This document shows, one piece after another, positions 25,641-37,505 of a stretch of DNA of 64,000 bases. Location of the stretch: positions 6,563,501-6,627,500 of the forward strand of contig JAMPIT010000258.1 of assembly GCA_026261815.1 (NCBI GenBank). The letters are read 5' to 3'. Position numbers and translations under genes: made by a program. Under the pieces are notes generated by a model. The model ran no database searches, was not told the DNA's origin, and worked only from the letters and a program-made list of their open reading frames with translations. The DNA comes from Monarcha castaneiventris obscurior. Lineage: Eukaryota; Chordata; Aves; Passeriformes; Monarchidae. The stretch's first letter is position 1; every line of letters starts with the position of its first letter.

Positions 25641-28600
25641 GATACCACGGTCATAGAGACCATATAACAAAATAAAGGGCTCAAATGACAAGCTCATTTT
25701 AATCCCATTTTACTGGAAGCAAGGGCAATGCTTTTATGCAGCAATTAGACTAAAGCTGCTGATGACCAAATCCTGAGACATGGCCAGGAGTCCTGCCTGG
25801 GTTTCAAGAAGCTGGAGGGAAGGACAGGGGTGGTTTCCGGAGCAGCCACACGTCATTAAACCAGTTTGCCTCCTGCACTTACTGGTCAAAAAATGTGACT
25901 TCGACATTTCTCATGAATCCTTGTAAACAAGTGCAGCCAGAAAGGTATGAAGAGGATTTACAAGGGCTAAAAACAGGGGCCAGAATTCCCAGGAGGTTTG
26001 TATTGTAACTAGACATTGTATTCTGAAAAAATATTCTGTGTCATCTGAGAACAAAGCTACTATAAAGATTTTCAGGAAGAAGTATGCTTTTTGAATGGAA
26101 ATATTCCAGGTTGTTTGGGTAACTTGGTCACTTAAAAAAAATAGAGAAGATATACATGTAAAGTTTTTCATCAACCATCTAAATTCATCCTCCTTTTGGC
26201 TGTCCAGACTTCACATTCTGCTTTTATTTCAACCTGGGTACCAACAGGGTGTCATTGAAAGCTATTTTTAATGTATAGTTAATAATTATAGATTTTTAAT
26301 AATTATAGATATTTAATAGTTATGGACAAATTGTTGGAATACGATGCTTAAGTACATTCAGGTAGTAAAGAAAATATCTGAGGAGTCCTGAATTTCTCTC
26401 TGCCTGCAGTATCAGCCAATATTTCAATAGCTGTAAACAAATAAAATGGATGCAACTTGCTACACATCTGACAAAGCTCTGCTAATTTAGCTCACATGAG
26501 GACTTGACTCCAGTGTTTAGACTGAATACATATGATGGTATTTATTTCTGCCCAGAAGGCAATCAGAGGTAGGATTTCAAAATACAAATTGTACTGGCAT
26601 AATCCATTTAGCTGGGATTTAAGGATTAAAAAAGAGAGTAAGAGAATGACTTGGATGCCCATGATGTAAATAAGATTAGATAATGAATCATTTCCTCATG
26701 CGTTGAGAAAATAAGATTAGATCGTTGGTGGTCATGTGAACAGTTTTTCACTGATGACCAAATCCAAACCCCTGAAAAGAATCCTTTGCTTGTCCTCATC
26801 TCTCACATTGTATCAGGAACATGTCCTTATTGCTGATAATTTTAGACATCAAGAGTAAATACTGCAGTTCTGTGTGACTCTAGGATATAACAGAGAGTTG
26901 GCAGTCTACAGTTTACCACCATTTCTGTTGCTCAATTTTTGCCATTATAGTTAGTTTATGAAGATTGGAAGCAAGCTGAGAACATGGGAAATAATGGAGG
27001 TCTGCCACCATTTTCATTGCAGCCAGAGTTTATTTGGGGGTTTTTATGTAGTTTTTCTGTCTACCATATGAGAAGCTGAACTTGACCAATTTGTTATGGG
27101 GTAATAACTAAAAGTCCTGGAAAACAGCACTTGTTTAGCCATCAGCTAAACCTGGAAAGCAGAAAGAGCAAATGTTTTATTCTTTGAACCTCTATCTTTT
27201 ATACTTTCAGGTTTCAGCTGTCATTAAACTTTTTTTACCAAAGTAGTTTTAAATTACCACATTAATTTCAAAATCAAGCTAAGTTCCTTAGTAAGTGAAC
27301 CATTTTCATCAGTGTCTGAAAGAATTCATTATAAAGTTGATTCACTAAGAGCTCTCAACTTACTACATCAAAAGAACATCACAATTTTCACTATTCATTA
27401 TGTTCTCACAGTAGAGATTCAAAACATTTATTGAGCTGCTCACATTAGGGATTCATGTAAAACATTATAAAAGTATTGCTGATTTTCTTTTCCTTTTTTT
27501 TGGTAGCAGTTTTTCTTCCCATACAGACATATGGGGCCAGTATGCCATGGCAGATGCATATTCAGCTGCTGTAAATCAGTACAGCTCTATTGACCTCCTC
27601 CAAGCTACTCCAGTTCATAGAGATCTGACCTATTAAAAATCTTTATTTCTGCTTTTGCATGTTTATATCCTAGTCAATTTTCGGGGATGGGAAAGGTTGA
27701 GATGAAGGAGTAGATCAATGTGAGACCAATTGTTAAAATTTTAACTGTGTTCATTTGTAGAAATAATATTGTGTTATTGTGAGGTTTATACAACATAAAA
27801 CAGTGGGGTCCATTTATGAGATGAGCTCTTATGTGCCACCACAACACAAATAAAACCCTTGCTTTTCTCATCTAGCAGTGACAGGTAATAAAGGTGAAAG
27901 AATAACTGTACAGGGGAGAAGGCAAGCAAAAGGTTTGGACAATTGTTTACCCAAATCCTCAGCACTGTGGTGATGTGTTTGCATCAGCCCTTTTTTGTTG
28001 ATTTCTTTGTATTTGTAATGGAATTTTGATGTAGTTTGAAGGAACTTTATTTGCCAAAATCAAAAGTATATTCTACTGAGTAAACAGCAAGAAAATCTTA
28101 GTATAGTCTTGTTTTGTAAATGAAATGAAGCAATTCCTTTCAAAGTGGCGTTTCCTATTGCACTGAGCCTCTTGTTTAACTGAAAGTTAGAAAATTGTGC
28201 TCAGATTTAGTGAGCGGTTTTCAGGGAAATCTTATTTTATGTTTGACAGGGCAAAGTGACTTCACCAAAATAACACAATCACTGTGCTGCCTGTCACACC
28301 TCTACTCTAATAGAGCTTTCCTGTCAGAGAGCAGATGGGAGATACCGGTCCCAGAGATCGCCTAGAGGCTCCAGGCTGTGAAGATACTGGTTCAGAACTC
28401 TGAATATCCCTTTTCATAGCGTGTTATAGTGAGCAACTATGGTTTGTTCCAGTCTTTATTGGTAGCTTGTTCCATATGAATCATTCCTCTGCTTCTGAAA
28501 ACCATGGCTTAGAGGGAGTTTGTCAGAGAAGAGTTTTGGGTTTTATCATTCCTGAAGAAATTCTTCTCTTGGACATTTTCATGGAAAGAGAGGTTTGGTT

Positions 28601-31600
28601 CCAACATTTCCAAAAGCAGATCAATATCTACAAAAGCAATAAAACACCTCAGCAGAAGGACAGCAGGAGGATTTCAAGAGCAATTTGCCCCTGCCAGGAG
28701 AGCCTTGGGCAACAGGAAGCTTGGAGAGGAGCGGTGGATCGCAGCAGCACAATGTCCCACACCCAGCAGTGACAGAGCAGGAACAGGGCACAGAGAGGGG
28801 TAAGAGGCCTGATTGCAAAGAGGAGACAGGTCTGGAGCAATAAATACCTTGCCAAAAGAGGTGTTGAACCAGGAGTTAATGAATGACATTAACTGTTTAT
28901 TTTCTGTAGGGTACTCATCGCTCGTGTTCTCCAGGGGAGCGCCTTATGCTGGCAAAGGGAAGGCTTGGGAGTCAAGGACTCATGGATGCAGTGGAAAGTC
29001 CTTCACCCAGCTGGCCCTTGGATCACCAGCATAACTAAGAGTATTTCACCTTCTAGAAGAGCTTTCCTAATTTTTCTCAGCGGTGCTATACAACAGCTAC
29101 TCCTAGGTGGTAACAAGTTCTTCCTAAAACCAGGGATGTACAGGAGGCTGAATGTTGGGATCTTTTTCCAGTAATGTAACACTGTGCTTTCAGATAGGAT
29201 ATCTATATGCAGGCAGTGTATCAATGTGTTAATATTCTCTGGAAGAGAAGGCTCTGGGGGATTTGTTTAACTACTTGATGCCTCTGGGTGCATCACGTAC
29301 CATTTGGGTGCTTTGTGTGTTCTGGCAGTGGGATATAAACTCAGAAAAACTTTCAGCTGTGACAGCAGCATTTGCTACTTTGCCTCCATGAATAACTGAC
29401 AGGAAATGTGCCAAGGGTGTCAGAACCTGCTTTTAGAGAAATTATCAAAGAACTTTTGGGGTGTTCAGGCTATGGAGATGAGTTGTTCTGTCGCAGAACT
29501 TTCTGTGGGGAAGTCACATTGTGCAGCAGGTATGTTGCTATTGTTACATTATACATTTCTGATTACCCAGAGTTAGATTAGCAGGGCTGATTTTTGAATT
29601 CATTGAAATGAGCTTGTACCTTCCAGGTTAACTTTGACTTGTAAAAATGCATTAAAGATGAACAGTCTTCAGTACTATGCTCCTCAGAATTTTATAGTGA
29701 ACGAGCTACATGTCATTGATTATTTACAGAGCACTCCACACCATAGTAATTCCAAAGTAATATCAAGATATATGTATCCTGAAGCTTGTTGGAATGGAAA
29801 AAACGTTACCAGTGATATTTTGTAAAATAAGTACAGTATAAAGGTCATTGTGGGGAGGTGTAAAATTACAGGATATCTTGGCCATGAAATTCAGTTGAAA
29901 TAAGTTCAGAAATTATTAATCTGTCCTTAGAGTGAAATGATGCATTGGCAAATCTGCAGTGAACTGAATTTCACTTAGGTTTTTGTTTTAAGTGGAAAAC
30001 TGAAGGGAAGAGAAACCCCAGCGGCACAAAGATTTTCGATTTCACCACGTTCCCACAGAAGAACTGCAGTTTTGACAGGGCTTCAGCTTCAACTGGCAGC
30101 ACGTCCCATAAGAGATTTTTTTCCTTTCCTTTCTTATACAAAGACAGTGTTTAGTATTGTATCTCTGTGTGTTTGCCTGGAGCAATCTAAGGTACTATGG
30201 CTTTTCTAATAGCAATTCACATTTGATTTTCATACTGTGGCTGTTCAAGGTTTCCAGTAGTGTTTTAGTTTTAATTTGACAGAAATTAATAAGTTAAAGG
30301 AGGAAGATATCATACATCAGCGCTGTACAGCGGTATTGTCACACTTCCTAATTCGTTAGACAATAAGAATAATCTACCACTTCCAATTTAGACTCAGTAA
30401 AATAAACACATGTATATTAATGATTTTAAAATATTTCTGTTCAGTCAAGCATGTCTTCTTTATGCAGAATAGCATCAGATCAATAATTAGTTGCCATGCA
30501 TTTTAATAACAAGAGTTTTTGGTTAGGATTGTTTTTCATAATTTTGCATTTATGTTTGACAAGTTCAGGAACTTGTCTTATTTGAAAGAAAAATATTAAT
30601 GCAGAAATTACTTCTCATTGTATTATTGCTTGCCAAATCTAATATGTAAATACCCAGTAGAACTCATGCTTATGTTAATGGAGAGAGGATCATAGAAATC
30701 TTGTAGACAGAGTCTATTTGTCCCACTTTGTTCCACACATCAGTATTCTCTATGGTACTTAATTATTCAGCGTTTTAATTTTAAATTAAAAATAAATACT
30801 GTACACGAATGATAATTTGAGTGAAATGATAGGAAAACATTGTCACAGTGAAATGCAAGATAAGTTTCCTTGTGCTGTTCTTCTGGTCAAAAAAAATGTC
30901 ATGAGGAGCTACTCCTTACATTCCCTAAATTCAAATCCTTGTCATCATTGTGGATCTAAAGAACACCTATCAGCGACTGATCATAATGTGGAAAAGAAGG
31001 GCAGTTGAAACCATTGTATAGCCAAAGGCATAGTGAAATTATTATTTAATACTGGATTTATTACCTCTGCACACATTTTGTGGAGTATGAGGATTGTCAC
31101 TTTTAGTTACAAAATTCACGCCTGGCATAAGAAGAAGATTTTATATATGGATTCTAATTTTTCCTAATAAGCTTTCTCAAAATAATTAATTACCAACAAG
31201 CTTATAGCTAGAAATTTTGCCAAGATGTGACTGACCTAGAAGGTTGCTCTGACTGTAGATGTTGGGTGATCTGCAATACCTGTCTAAAACAAGAGGAAAC
31301 TTTTAATTCCTGCATGGACATGTCTGCAGAAGTGACCTCCCTCTAGAAAATGGCTTTTCATTTACACTAAATGCAGAGAGTGACATCAGATATAGTTTTC
31401 TAGGGAAAACAAAATGCTATGAATACGTGATAGACCTAAAAACCAACTCCACTAATTTGATACCAGTATGGATATGAAGCTTGTTCACAGGAATAAGGAG
31501 CCAGAAGCATCCCCTTTCCAATTCACTTTTGAATTTTTGGTGTGATCAACAGTGGCAGCTGATGGTGATCACTACCATGAGGCTGTCACACCAAGACACC

Positions 31601-32779
31601 CCTTCTAATTATCATGCTACCTCATTGCAGTGGCTGAAACACAACATGATCTCAGTGATGAACTTCCTCATTTTCCATACCTATACAATGGGAGAACCAG
31701 TGTCTTTTCTATCTCTGCTTTGAACATGGATTTATGTAGCTGTAGCCTTCCGTGTCACACTGAAAAAAATATTGATTTGTGTCACCTTTCACTTAGAAAT
31801 TATATTTTTAAATGTGTTGAAAAATTATCATTTAAAATAATAAGTATACTATAGGTGGGATGTAGATTAATGCAACCAGGTGTTAAATTGTATGGAAATA
31901 TATTTAGTCACTTGCCTCTAGGTTTCAGAATGTGTCAAAAGAATCTTATCATAGAAATAAGGCTAGAACTAGAAGGATCTTAATGGGTCACTTTCAGGAT
32001 TTCAAAATATTCAGCTGTAAATTTTGAAGGTAAGCACGGGCGCTGATTCCTTTTCAGAGTTTTCATGTGCTTATTCTTCAAAGCCCCACTTGTGTTTAGG
32101 TGACTGTGCTGTTACCCAAGGTACAGAGCCACCAGCAATGATCTAGATGTTAAAACTCCTGCTTCCATTCTGCCTCAGACTGCAAACCTGTAGACTGTAC
32201 TAATTTGTAGAAGCAAACCTAATTTCACAATTCCTTTACCTCACTTCCTCTCAGGTACCTGACTTCATTTGTGGGCTTCACCTACAGAGGAGTTTTTTGT
32301 GACCAGGCACCTCCCTCCTTCTCAGCCCATTTCTGGGATAGCTCCTCTGGAAGGCTCTCTGTCTTCCTTCTTGGTTATGGGTGAGGATGGTTTTCTTTGC
32401 TCTCCTTACATTAGGAGCCATCTCAGGATTTTGCTTTGCTGTGGTTTTACACCTTTGCTTTCCCAGACAAGTTTGGACCTGGACCCGGACTAAGCTGTGA
32501 TCCAGTCACTTTCCACCTCATTCCTTTTTAACACATTCCACTTCAACCACATTCTCAAACTCACCAGCTTGTTAGCTGCTTTTGCACTCATTGCATTTCC
32601 TTTGGGGAGCTTGGAAGATGACCTGAGCTCTAGCAATACACAAACCATAAAATTACACATTGTTTTTGATAACACAGTTCAAGTAAAAGTCTGATCATTG
32701 CATTGTTAATTCACAATGGAAACAAGCAGGAAGGCAAATCTCCAGTTGTTACTGGTGCTCAAAGCACATAACCCTGTAC
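25641..32779. other. intergenic, no gene seen
   Basis: About 7 kb without a supportable gene. There are small AT tandem duplications at about 26,277-26,325 (repeated TAATTATAGAT words). A stretch at 30,250-30,540 is repeat-free and carries TAATTAG at 30,484-30,490 and ATGCAT at 30,496-30,501, suggesting a weak regulatory candidate. At 31,945-32,000 the words ATCATAGAA and AGAAGGATCTTAATGGGTCA resemble the reversed CR1 3' end, but the match is too short and diverged to call. Confidence 0.5.
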
Positions 32780-33310
32780 ATTTATATTGAGTTCCATCTT
32801 GCAGGTAGTTGGACTTTCTCTTTTTGCACCACTCTTATGGAAGCCTCTTCTAGAACAACTTCGCTCTTATGATTTGAAACCTTCTACTTAAGTTACCCAT
32901 TTATACTTTTGCTTTAGTGCCAACAACCATCTGTAGCAGAGATTTTTTTTCTCTCTAAGGTTTTTTTCCATATTAAACTGTTCATTGCTCCTTCTTTTGC
33001 TTTCACCCCTCATCCCTCCTGTCTCAGTTGTCCTTCTTTGCACCTGTTTGAGTTTTTCGTTCTTGATTCTGAGGAGGGGGAATATTCAGACAGTTTCAAA
33101 GGAGGTGATGATACAAGTTCCTTGTCCAGTGGTGCCAGTTCTTTGCATTTGAAAATCCCTTCATGGATACATGCTAAAGTTGCATTTGTCTTTTTGACAA
33201 GTGCATGACACTGACACCTCACAGTACCCATAGTCATGGGGGAGCCTGGGCTGGTAAATCCAGCAGCTACTGTGAGCAAGCTGGGCAGATGCTGCTTATG
33301 CATGAAGGAT
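32780..33310 (-). repeat. old CR1/L3-clade LINE fragment, reversed
   Basis: The plus strand carries the reversed 3' part of the same broad family as at 24.3 kb. 'ttttttccatattaaactgttcat' lies near 32,960, 'gtccttctttgcacctgtttgagttttt' near 33,030, and 'gcatttgtctttttgacaagtgcatgacactga' near 33,182-33,214. These segments sit in the order and spacing of the common sauropsid CR1/L3 tail. No intact frame remains; the 105-codon minus-strand frame at 33,010-33,327 is a by-product. The left boundary is uncertain. Confidence 0.6.
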
Positions 33311-34059
33311 GTGAATATTTTTTGCAATAAATCAACACTTAAATCTTCACTTTGAAAAAAGTATCTGTCAGTTCTAATTGGTAAATTTTAATAGTTTGTA
33401 GGCTATAATTTAATAATGAAGGGCTGGGAATTCTAAATGAAACAGAAGACAAGTATCAAAGCAAAATTCATGATAGAAAAAAGTTACTGCTAAAAGTCAC
33501 ATTATCCATTTATTATATATGGCCTTGTGGTTATCTGAATAAATATTCTTCTTTGTGTGCCAATGAACAAAATGGAAAGGTTTACTTGAAATGTTGAAGC
33601 ATGAAATAATACATTACTTTTTGCCATCTTGTTAATGGAAGCAAGATAATTTTCAGTATAGGGGAGCCAGCTTTCTTCACATAGAGGACAATTCAATAAA
33701 GAAAGGGATAGAAATAAGTCACTTACCTTAGCAACATATTCCTGTTAAGTGGGGCAGCAAATCAATACCACAGGACCAGAGGTATAGGACATTAATAATC
33801 TCTTCTAGATGTTAAGACAAGAATAGCCTTTTCAGTGGTACCAAGTCCAGGATATAGCTGTGTACTAATAGAGAGGTACTTAAAATTAAGATTGGAGCCA
33901 TGCTTAATAATTAATTCCTACTTCACAGAGAAACTATAATCTGATTTATGAAGCAGGGTAGGATTTCAGTTAGTTTTTAAATGAGTTACAGACATATCTC
34001 CCATTAAAATGAGCTGACCATGTGCACGAGGCTGAAATGGTGAATTCAGTTTTGACTTG
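33311..34059. other. intergenic, no gene seen
   Basis: AT-rich DNA with no recognised gene, exon or repeat. Confidence 0.6.
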
Positions 34060-34132
34060 GCAGCTCTATCTCAGTTCTGTCACTAGATAAATCATTGAAC
34101 CTGTATGTTTCAATTCCTATGTATGAAACCTT
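34060..34132 (+). repeat. probable MIR-type SINE relic
   Basis: The words CTCAGTTCTGTCACTAGATA, then AATCATTGAACCTGTATG, then TTTCAATTCCTATGTATGAA follow the MIR core order ('ggctctgccacttactagctg ... tcacttaacctctctg ... cctcagtttcctcatctgtaaaa'). Divergence is high, so this is a weaker call than the other two relics. Confidence 0.4.
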
Positions 34133-35424
34133 CCATAAGGTACTAACAGTTACAATCAAGCATCCCAAAGCATATCTAATATACCAAATATTAGGAATGG
34201 ACTGAATGGATATTACAGATACGTTTGAAATACATCTGCTTCTCTGTGAAACGAGATCACTGCTGCTGCAAGACAACTCTGTCAACACAATCCCCATTAG
34301 ACTCCACAATACAGTTTTAAGCTCAAAGCACCTCAAAGTCAAAATTACTGTGGAGAAGTGGATGGATTGCCATATCCCTTCTGCAGTTTCAATTTAAGGG
34401 CCTGATCATCAAACGAGCTCACATTTTGGGCTTTGCAGTGGGTCCTGAACTGTCATTCACTTGCTAATCATGCAGCCTGGTGCTGGTGATTAGGGAGGAG
34501 GAAATAAAGGCAGGGTTTGACTGTGGACCTGAAAGTGAGCTTTCAAAGGTGACATTACAGAAACCCTCTTTTGATTTGCAAACTTGACACAGAGTCAGAG
34601 AATGATTAAATCCAGGAGCTTTGTTTTGACAGGGGGACATTTCCAGCTGCAGTGACATTTTGCAGGGTGGGTTTTAGCTGAATCAAGATGCATGGTGGAT
34701 GGGCCATACAGAGCCCTGGTCTGACTGCTCACAGCACCAGAAGTTCACTTTCCAATCAGACCTGCATGTTCAGCTTCAGTGAATCTGCTGCTCTGAATCT
34801 GTGGAGCAACGCTTTTCAAATATAAGACATTATTGAAGTCAATAAATATAAAGAAATTGTGTTATACTGTAAAAAGGATAATAACAAATTTTGGCAATGC
34901 CTTAGAATATAATGTTCTTCTGATATTGTTCCATTGCAGGTATTTTTACTGAGAGGAAATTATGAAATTTCAAAATGGTGAAGTCTCCCAGGAATGGAAG
35001 CAGTGAATGATCAGCAGGAAGCGTTAGATCCAGAATCACAGAGGTAAAACAAGAATTGAAGTCAACTCAGAGGCAGCAAAAGAAATTAAAACAAACAGTA
35101 GGAGATTTCAGCCATCAAAATTAGATGACAGCAAGGAAAGTAACAGTGAGGTTGGCTTGAGGGAGGATGGGTTTAAGATTGGCATAGTTGCTTCCCAAAA
35201 CTGAGATGATTTTGTGGCTCCCTGTTCCATTTGGACAATGGCTCTGAACTTGGATGGGAGAAAACAAGAAAACTGGCTTTATGGGAGTGAGTTTGGAAGG
35301 ATGAAAACGATGATGCCTTTGAGGTAGAAGAAAAATTCAAGGAGTGGTTTCCAAGCATCTGTGTCCCAGCTCTCTGAAGGAATTGGCATTCGAAACTGCA
35401 CTTCTGCTGGAAGGGTGTCTAGGA
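34133..35424. other. intergenic, no gene seen
   Basis: No gene supported. The last part (from about 35,000) may belong to the upstream end of the CR1/L3 relic that follows, but I could not match it to a domain. Confidence 0.5.
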
Positions 35425-36345
35425 CTATGTTAAAGTAGGAGTGGCAAGAGAAATTGCAAATATGATTCCTGTGTTTAAAATAGGAAAAAACTGTGTTCTA
35501 GTTAAATGTAGGCGTATTAACATGGCATCAGTAGTACACAAAGCATTAGAGTGCTTTTGGAAAGCAGAGGAATAGAGAGCATAGCAAATGGAAGAAGCAG
35601 GATAACACACAGAATAGGTTTACTGAAAGCAGATTTACGAGATTAACTTGATAATCTTTAGATTATCCTGATCTTTTTAGACAAAGAAAACGGCAATAGA
35701 TGTGATGTGTATACACTGTGAGAGAAACATCTGACACAGAGCTACATGGAGAATTGTTTGATTGGGAATGATGAAGATTAGGCCCAGGATTGTAAAATAA
35801 ATAGAAACTGGCTAAAGGAGATAATAACAGATGATGCTGAAAGAGGAAATACCAGCCTGGAGAGAGCTAAAAGTGGAGTTTCTGAAGGCACAGTGTGGGG
35901 ACCAATATCACTTAATATTTTCATTAATCAACTAGGCACAAAAAGAACCTGCTAGAGAAATGTGCTGATGGCTGGAGGTGGGAGGGTTTGTCAATAGCAA
36001 GGAGGCTGACAGCATACAGAAAAACAGAATATCCTCAGGGACTGGGAAGATATAAATGGGATTACACTGAACAGTTCAAGTAGCAAGGTCAGGTAGCAGG
36101 GAACTAATGACAATTTCTAATATAAGTTAAGTCTTCTTGGTTGGACAGATACAGAAGAATGGGGCATATATTTGGCAGTATATCAAAAGAAGCATTTCCA
36201 GTCAAGCTGGGAAAAAATTAATGCCCTTTAGAAGGCCATAGTAAGACTTTTTCAGGAATGTAGTGACCAATTGTAGCCACCTGTGTTTGAAAGAAAGAAA
36301 TTCAACGTGGAGCAGGAGCAGAGAATGGTGTATAGTTAAATGGGA
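35425..36345 (+). mobile_element. ancient CR1/L3-clade LINE relic with traces of reverse transcriptase
   Basis: About 900 bases of a broken non-LTR retrotransposon in plus orientation. At 35,878-35,937 the sequence translates as VSEGTVWGPISLNIFINQLG, which matches the conserved reverse transcriptase box of this clade, usually GVPQGSVLGPLLFNIFINDL. About 260 bases earlier, QNRFTESRFTRLT resembles the 'Q.GF..GRS..T.L' box. Downstream, 36,190-36,330 follows the family tail ('...agtcaagctgggaaaaaattaatgcc...', then '...gtggagcaggagcagagaa...'). Stops and frameshifts between these boxes show it is dead. The family is inferred as the L3 or old CR1 branch, older than the avian CR1 ends here. Confidence 0.8.
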
Positions 36346-37219
36346 GAAGAGGGATTGTGTCCTAGCATACTGAAACCTGCAGAGAATCATCCATAAACAC
36401 GGTAGGAATGAAGGGGATTGTTCTAAGATTAGACAATATTGTTACATAAATAACTGTAAGCTTAATAAATTAATCAGTAAGTTACTCTGTATTTTAGAAG
36501 GTTTCTAATGAAAGATGGGAGTTTCTGGCAAAGCCTTCCACAGCAGCAGTGGGGAGACCCCCTGTGAGTAATTCTGGGATGGAGATGGGTATGAGTCTGA
36601 GGGATGCAGCAGATGTCTGTCTGCTGTAGCAGCACACGGGGCTCTGTGACCACTGGACTCTGTCCCATCCTCCTGTTCTCCTTCGTTCTGGTCCCATATT
36701 CACATAAATCCAACTCAGCTTCTACCCTTGAAGTCCCCTCAGGTGAGCCCCCAGCACTCCTGGTACAGAGCAGGGTTACAACAGCTCTGCAGCTTTGGCA
36801 GACAGGGGTAGCATGGAGATTCTCTAGCCTTAGGAAATTGGGAAAGGCAAATGTTTTGCCTGTGTCCACCTCTTTAGCAGTGAGAAATGGGGGGGCAGGG
36901 GGGTGGGAAGCAGTCAACTTTACTGCATAAATATCTGAAATAGAGCTCCTCATAAATAAGAGGTGGGTTTGTCCAGTTATTATTTTGCCTAGTCCAGCCA
37001 TCACTATTTTAATCCAAAATGTTCAGCTGAAAAATATCAGCTTCTCATTGACATAATGAATACTGTCCCCTTCCCCTGCCATTAGGGTTTCTGGGTTTCT
37101 GCTAATATCTTTTCCATTTTCCATATTTAATTTGCCTAGCAGAATGAAATAAAAACATGCTGACATTTTCAAGGAAATCAGATACTTCCCCTGAAAGTTT
37201 TGATGGAAATTTTTTCCAA
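36346..37219. other. intergenic, no gene seen
   Basis: No gene supported. A minus-strand frame of 176 codons at 36,474-37,004 overlaps a plus-strand frame of 108 codons and has no known domain. Confidence 0.5.
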
Positions 37220-37505
37220 GAGCCCTGAGGCTCAGAAGCCGGTTGCATCGGGGTGTGGCCAGCTGAATCTGCTGCCTGAATCGGTGGGGGCAATGCCTGA
37301 GCATCTCTCCGCCGCTCCGGACCTCCAGGTGATTAGTTCTGGGAGGAAAAGCTCTTTCCTGGCACAGCACGTGCTCTGGGTGGCTCCGGCTCTGCTCTCG
37401 CAGCAGTTCTGGCTGACCTTGATGCGAGTGGTGCAGAACGCGGAGCCGCGGCCGCCTCCCCCTCCCCTTCCTCCCCCTCGCACTGCGGAGGCGCAGGGAA
37501 ACTGA
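37220..37505. promoter_or_regulatory. compact CpG-rich patch, candidate promoter or regulatory island
   Basis: I count about 18 CpG dinucleotides in roughly 280 bases, far more than in the flanking AT-rich DNA. The patch contains GCGGCCGC and CCGCGG around 37,446-37,455, and an E-box CACGTG at about 37,368-37,373. A polypyrimidine tract at 37,455-37,479 gives three G-runs of 4-5 on the minus strand. Such islands often mark transcription starts in vertebrates. No gene is known to start here, so a non-coding transcript, an alternative promoter or a poised developmental element are the options. A 246-codon minus-strand frame crosses it but matches nothing, and a 101-codon plus-strand frame overlaps it. 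Confidence 0.5.

Noticed and set aside
31945..32000. Possible reversed CR1 3' end
   Set aside because: Only a few short words match and the tail repeats are missing.
36474..37004. 176-codon minus-strand frame
   Set aside because: Overlapping plus-strand frame and no known domain; likely chance.
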